This document shows, piece after piece, positions 61,066-64,000 of a stretch of 64,000 bases of DNA. Position 1 is the stretch's first letter. Each line of letters opens with the position of its first letter. This stretch comes from Gemmatimonadota bacterium. GTDB taxonomy: Bacteria; Gemmatimonadota; Gemmatimonadetes; Palauibacterales; Palauibacteraceae. The DNA lies in assembly GCA_022826685.1 (NCBI GenBank), contig JAJDUL010000054.1:1-64000 (forward strand). The letters run 5' to 3'. Made by a program: the position numbers and the translations under genes. The notes beneath the pieces were generated by a model. That model saw nothing but the letters and a program-made list of their open reading frames with translations. It searched no databases and was not told the DNA's origin.

Positions 61066-62226
61066 TCAGAGACGGGCGAGGGCCTGCTCGATGTCCTCCA
61101 CGAGGTCGTCAGCGTCCTCCACGCCCACCGACAGCCGGACGAGTCCCGGGCCCAGTCCGATCTCCCGCTTCTTTTCCTCGGGCACCGAGGCGTGGGTCAT
61201 CGAAAAGGGAACGCATACCAGGCTTTCGACCCCGCCGAGACTCTCGGCCAGTTGGAACACCTGCGTGAGTCCGGCGAAGCGGTTGGCCCGTTCTTCCGTG
61301 CCCAGATCGAAGCTCACCATGGAGCCGAAGTCGCGCATCTGACGTCTGGCCAGGGCGTGCTGCGGGTGGTTCGCCAGGCCGGGATAGAGGACGGATTCGA
61401 CTTCGGCGTGCGCCTGGAGGACATCGACGACCCGTTGCGCGTTCCGGCAATGGGCCGGCATGCGCAGGTGGAGTGTCTTCGTGCCGCGGAGGACGAGCCA
61501 GCAGTCGAAGGGGCCGGGGATGGCCCCGCTCGTCTTCTGTTGAAAGCTGAACCCCTCGGCGAGCTCCGCGGAATTCGTGACCAGCGCGCCACCGATCATG
61601 TCGCTGTGTCCGTTGAGGAACTTCGTCGTCGAGTGCATCACGACATCCGCGCCATCGTCGAGCGGGCGCTGGAGAAAGGGGGTCGCAAACGTGTTGTCGA
61701 CGGACAGTACGGCCCCCGCGTCCCGAGCGATCGCGGCGCACGCCGCGATATCCGTGATCGTCATCGTCGGGTTGCTCGGCGTTTCCACGTGGACGAGGCG
61801 CGTCTCCGGGCGGATCGCGGCGCGAACCTGATCGAGATCTCCCGTGTTCACGAAATCGAAGTCGACGCCGAACCGCTCCCACACGTGTCGCAGCATGCGA
61901 TCGACTCCCCCGTAGACGTCCGCGCCGCAGATAAGGTGGTCGCCCGCGTTGAGCACCGTCTTGACGATGGCTTCCGTCGCGGCGAGACCCGAGGAGAACG
62001 CCGCGCCGTACCGCCCGTTCTCGAGAGCGGCCAGGTTCCCCTGCAGGGCTTCGCGCGTGGGGTTCCTGACGCGCGCGTAGTCGTAACCCTCGCGCGGCGC
62101 GCCGACGGCGTCCTGCACGTAGGTCGATGTCTGGAAGATCGGCGTCATGATCGCCCCGGTCGTGGGATCGGGGCGCTGCCCGGCGTGGATGGCCCGGGTT
62201 CCGAACCGTCGGGCGGCTGGGTCCAC
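61066..62226 (-). CDS. Cystathionine gamma-synthase/lyase-type PLP enzyme
   Basis: The protein is 386 aa of the Cys/Met metabolism PLP family. The start TRAIHAGQRPDPTTGAIMTP, YARVRNPTREAL, VETPSNPTMTITDI, the PLP lysine in HSTTKFLNGHSD, and the SLGGVESL substrate loop are present. It could be MetB, MetC-like, methionine gamma-lyase or a cystathionine gamma-lyase; sequence alone does not decide. GTG at 62226 has GGAG upstream. Divergent from glmM. Confidence 0.9.
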   Translation of the reverse strand: MDPAARRFGTRAIHAGQRPDPTTGAIMTPIFQTSTYVQDAVGAPREGYDYARVRNPTREALQGNLAALENGRYGAAFSSGLAATEAIVKTVLNAGDHLICGADVYGGVDRMLRHVWERFGVDFDFVNTGDLDQVRAAIRPETRLVHVETPSNPTMTITDIAACAAIARDAGAVLSVDNTFATPFLQRPLDDGADVVMHSTTKFLNGHSDMIGGALVTNSAELAEGFSFQQKTSGAIPGPFDCWLVLRGTKTLHLRMPAHCRNAQRVVDVLQAHAEVESVLYPGLANHPQHALARRQMRDFGSMVSFDLGTEERANRFAGLTQVFQLAESLGGVESLVCVPFSMTHASVPEEKKREIGLGPGLVRLSVGVEDADDLVEDIEQALARL

Positions 62227-62405
62227 GTCTTCATCTCCGGCTCGGGTAGAGGCAGACGACGCGTGGCACGACGCATCGCGGATTCAGTGTAGTGTCGCAA
62301 AGTATTCCCCCCGTGCGGGGAGGGCGACCGGAGCCGTCGCCGCAAGCCGCGCGGACGCCCAACCATTAAGATCCCGCGTCCATCTCACCGTTCGTGGAGA
62401 ACAGC

Positions 62406-63788
62406 GTGTCAGGGTCACTCATCGTTTCTGCTTCAGGCATTCGCGGCATCGTCGGACGAGGGCTCACGCCCGACATCGCGGCCCGCTACGGCGCCGCCTT
62501 CGCCAGCCACATCGCCGCCGGAGCTCCCGGCGGCGGGCACGTCCTGATCGGCCGTGACAGCCGTGTCTCCGGGCCCGTGCTGCTCGACGCCGTGTCCGCG
62601 GGGGTCCGGGCCGTCGGGGTGGACGTGTGCGACCTCGGGATGGTGGCGACGCCCACGGGTCTCCTCGCCGTCGAGGAAGACGAGGCCGCGATCGGCGGAC
62701 TTCTCGTTACGGCCTCCCACAACCCCGCGCCGTGGAACGGGCTCAAGCTGGTGGCGCGCGAGGGGCGGTTTCTCTCGCCGGCTGCCGGACGGGACGTCCA
62801 GCGAAGGTTCGAGTTCGAGGGAGAGATCGAGTACGGAGAGTCTTCGCGGACGGGAGACAGAAACGCGCGCGAAGGCGCCGGCCGCGCCCACGTCGAGCGG
62901 ATTCTCTCGCTGCCGATCATCGATCGCGAACGCATCGCGTCGAACGCCTTCCACGTCGCACTCGACTGCGTGCGCGGCGCCGGGGGGCCGATCATGCTCC
63001 CGCTGCTCGAGAGCCTCGGCTGCCGGGTGAGCGGCTTGGATCTGGAACCCGACGGCCGTTTCCCGCGACCCCCCGAGCCTCTGGTGGAGAACCTCGGGAA
63101 GCTCTCCGCACGCGTGACGGAAGTCGGCGCGGACGTCGGCTTCGCCGTGGACCCCGATGTCGACCGCCTCGCCCTGGTGGACGAGAACGGGCGTCCCGTG
63201 GGAGAGGACTGGACCCTCGCGCTGGCCGTCGAACTCGTGGCGGCGCGCGAGCCCGCGCCCGTCGTGACGAACCTCTCCGCCAGCCGCCTGATTCAGGACG
63301 CGGCGGATCGCGTCGGCGTGCCCCTGCTCCGCACGCCGGTGGCGGAGGCCAACGTCGTCGCCCGCATGCTCGAGGCGGGGAGCTCGATCGGGGGAGAGGG
63401 AAACGGCGGCGTGATCTATGCGGGGTTGCACCTCACGCGGGACGCCCCGCTGGCCGCCGCCCTCATCCTGCAGTTTCTCGCGGAGAGCCGTTCCACGCTC
63501 GGCGCAGTGGTCGACGAGCGGGCCTCGTACCGGATTGTGAAGCGAACGATCTCCCGGGATGGACTGGGTGTGGAGGAGGCGCTGGCCGCGATCGCGGCCG
63601 CAGCCCCGTCCGGAGCGGAGATGGACCGGCAGGACGGAGTCCGGCTCGAGTGGCCGGATGGGTCGTGGATCCACGCCAGACCGTCCGGAACCGAGCCGAT
63701 CTTTCGCGTCATGGCGGAGGCGCCGCGTGAAGAACTGGCGGACGAGCGCGCGGACTGGATCGAAGCCCTCGTGCGGCGCGCGGTCTGA
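62406..63788 (+). CDS. glmM: Phosphoglucosamine mutase-type phosphohexomutase
   Basis: The protein is 460 aa. Start SASGIRGIVGRGLTP, the phosphoserine motif TASHNPAPWNGLK, metal loop AVDPDVDRLALVDE, and RPSGTEPIFRV are visible. The sugar-binding motif reads GEGNGGVIY instead of the bacterial GlmM GEQSGH, as in archaeal-type members, so phosphomannomutase or mixed activity is also possible. It lies directly upstream of glmS, which supports glucosamine-6-P to glucosamine-1-P conversion. I place the start at GTG 62406 (GGAG seven bases upstream) rather than GTG 62394. Confidence 0.88.
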   Translation: MSGSLIVSASGIRGIVGRGLTPDIAARYGAAFASHIAAGAPGGGHVLIGRDSRVSGPVLLDAVSAGVRAVGVDVCDLGMVATPTGLLAVEEDEAAIGGLLVTASHNPAPWNGLKLVAREGRFLSPAAGRDVQRRFEFEGEIEYGESSRTGDRNAREGAGRAHVERILSLPIIDRERIASNAFHVALDCVRGAGGPIMLPLLESLGCRVSGLDLEPDGRFPRPPEPLVENLGKLSARVTEVGADVGFAVDPDVDRLALVDENGRPVGEDWTLALAVELVAAREPAPVVTNLSASRLIQDAADRVGVPLLRTPVAEANVVARMLEAGSSIGGEGNGGVIYAGLHLTRDAPLAAALILQFLAESRSTLGAVVDERASYRIVKRTISRDGLGVEEALAAIAAAAPSGAEMDRQDGVRLEWPDGSWIHARPSGTEPIFRVMAEAPREELADERADWIEALVRRAV

Positions 63789-63795
63789 GCGGCCG

Positions 63796-64000
63796 ATGTG
63801 CGGAATCGTCGGTTATGTCGGGTCAGCGGAGGCGGCCCCCCTTCTCTTGAACGGCCTCCGCCGCCTCGAGTATCGCGGGTACGACTCGGCGGGCCTCGCC
63901 GTCCACACCGGTTCCAGGCTCGATCTCCACAAGTGCGCGGGCCGCGTCGACGACCTGGCGGACCGGCTCGTCGACGTCCCCCTTTCCGGCAAGGCCGGAA
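63796..64000 (+). CDS. glmS: Glucosamine-6-phosphate synthase, N-terminal fragment
   Basis: Only the first 68 codons are in the window. The protein begins with Met-Cys (MCGIVGYVG), where Cys becomes the N-terminal nucleophile of the glutaminase domain, followed by LRRLEYRGYDSAGLAV. It makes glucosamine-6-P from fructose-6-P and glutamine for peptidoglycan. It starts seven bases after glmM, so both are co-transcribed. The frame runs to the right edge. Confidence 0.95.
   Translation, partial: MCGIVGYVGSAEAAPLLLNGLRRLEYRGYDSAGLAVHTGSRLDLHKCAGRVDDLADRLVDVPLSGKAG

Overview
The window is about 64 kb of very GC-rich bacterial chromosome, densely packed with protein genes on both strands. I see no rRNA, tRNA, CRISPR array, integrase or insertion sequence. 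The gene content fits a Gram-negative-like, aerobic heterotroph from an understudied phylum, and Gemmatimonadota is my best guess. Reasons are the many secreted lipoproteins, a carboxypeptidase-regulatory/TonB-plug-like protein, LVIVD and bacterial Ig-like surface proteins, a GWxTD-like secreted protein and a B12-dependent ribonucleotide reductase. This is inference, because no phylogenetic marker was compared. Translation is marked by frequent TTG and GTG starts and by 4-base NTGA overlaps between consecutive genes.

Left part (1-13.5 kb): divergent genes for an Ig/leucine-rich-repeat lipoprotein (cut by the edge) and a secreted Ig/LVIVD-repeat protein. A tightly coupled catabolic block follows: the three subunits of a xanthine-oxidase-family molybdenum hydroxylase (Fe-S, molybdopterin, FAD), an ACSF3-like acyl-CoA synthetase, a metal-dependent cyclase/formamidase, a serine beta-lactamase-like hydrolase, an amidase and a YgeY-like M20 hydrolase. 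Together they look like a pathway that hydroxylates a (possibly N-heterocyclic) substrate, opens or deamidates it and activates a carboxylic acid as a CoA ester. The substrate is unknown.

Middle (13.6-31 kb): a TonB-plug-like secreted protein, a sodium:solute symporter with its small DUF3311-type partner, lipoproteins, a DtxR-family metal regulator, a sirtuin, a PHP phosphoesterase, an ErpA/IscA-type Fe-S carrier, coaE, an NrnA-type DHH phosphoesterase, a Fur/PerR regulator coupled to a ureohydrolase that appears to start at CTG, an MsbA-like ABC exporter and endonuclease III.

Cell-wall recycling and DNA precursors (31-40 kb): a four-gene overlapping operon murQ-anmK-nagZ-symporter for recovering anhydro-MurNAc, in which MurQ carries an extra DinB-like domain. 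It is followed by the class II ribonucleotide reductase nrdJ. The 327 bases before nrdJ are the most interesting non-coding stretch: a sigma70-type promoter overlapped by two NrdR-like boxes 32 bp apart, a run of DnaA-like boxes, several strong RNA hairpins and an intrinsic terminator whose arms can pair alternatively with an upstream hairpin. This looks like transcriptional repression plus RNA attenuation.

Right part (40-64 kb): ispG, rpsU, pyruvate kinase, a PhnP-like hydrolase, lepA, a ROK glucokinase and a PfkB kinase; a STAS-ATPase gene next to a STAS/winged-helix gene; a penicillin acylase; NifU-like and Mrp Fe-S factors; an ECF sigma / anti-sigma / bactofilin-like / toastrack envelope operon; mutM, purD, an M48 protease, a cystathionine gamma-synthase-type enzyme, and glmM-glmS (glmS cut by the edge) feeding UDP-GlcNAc synthesis.
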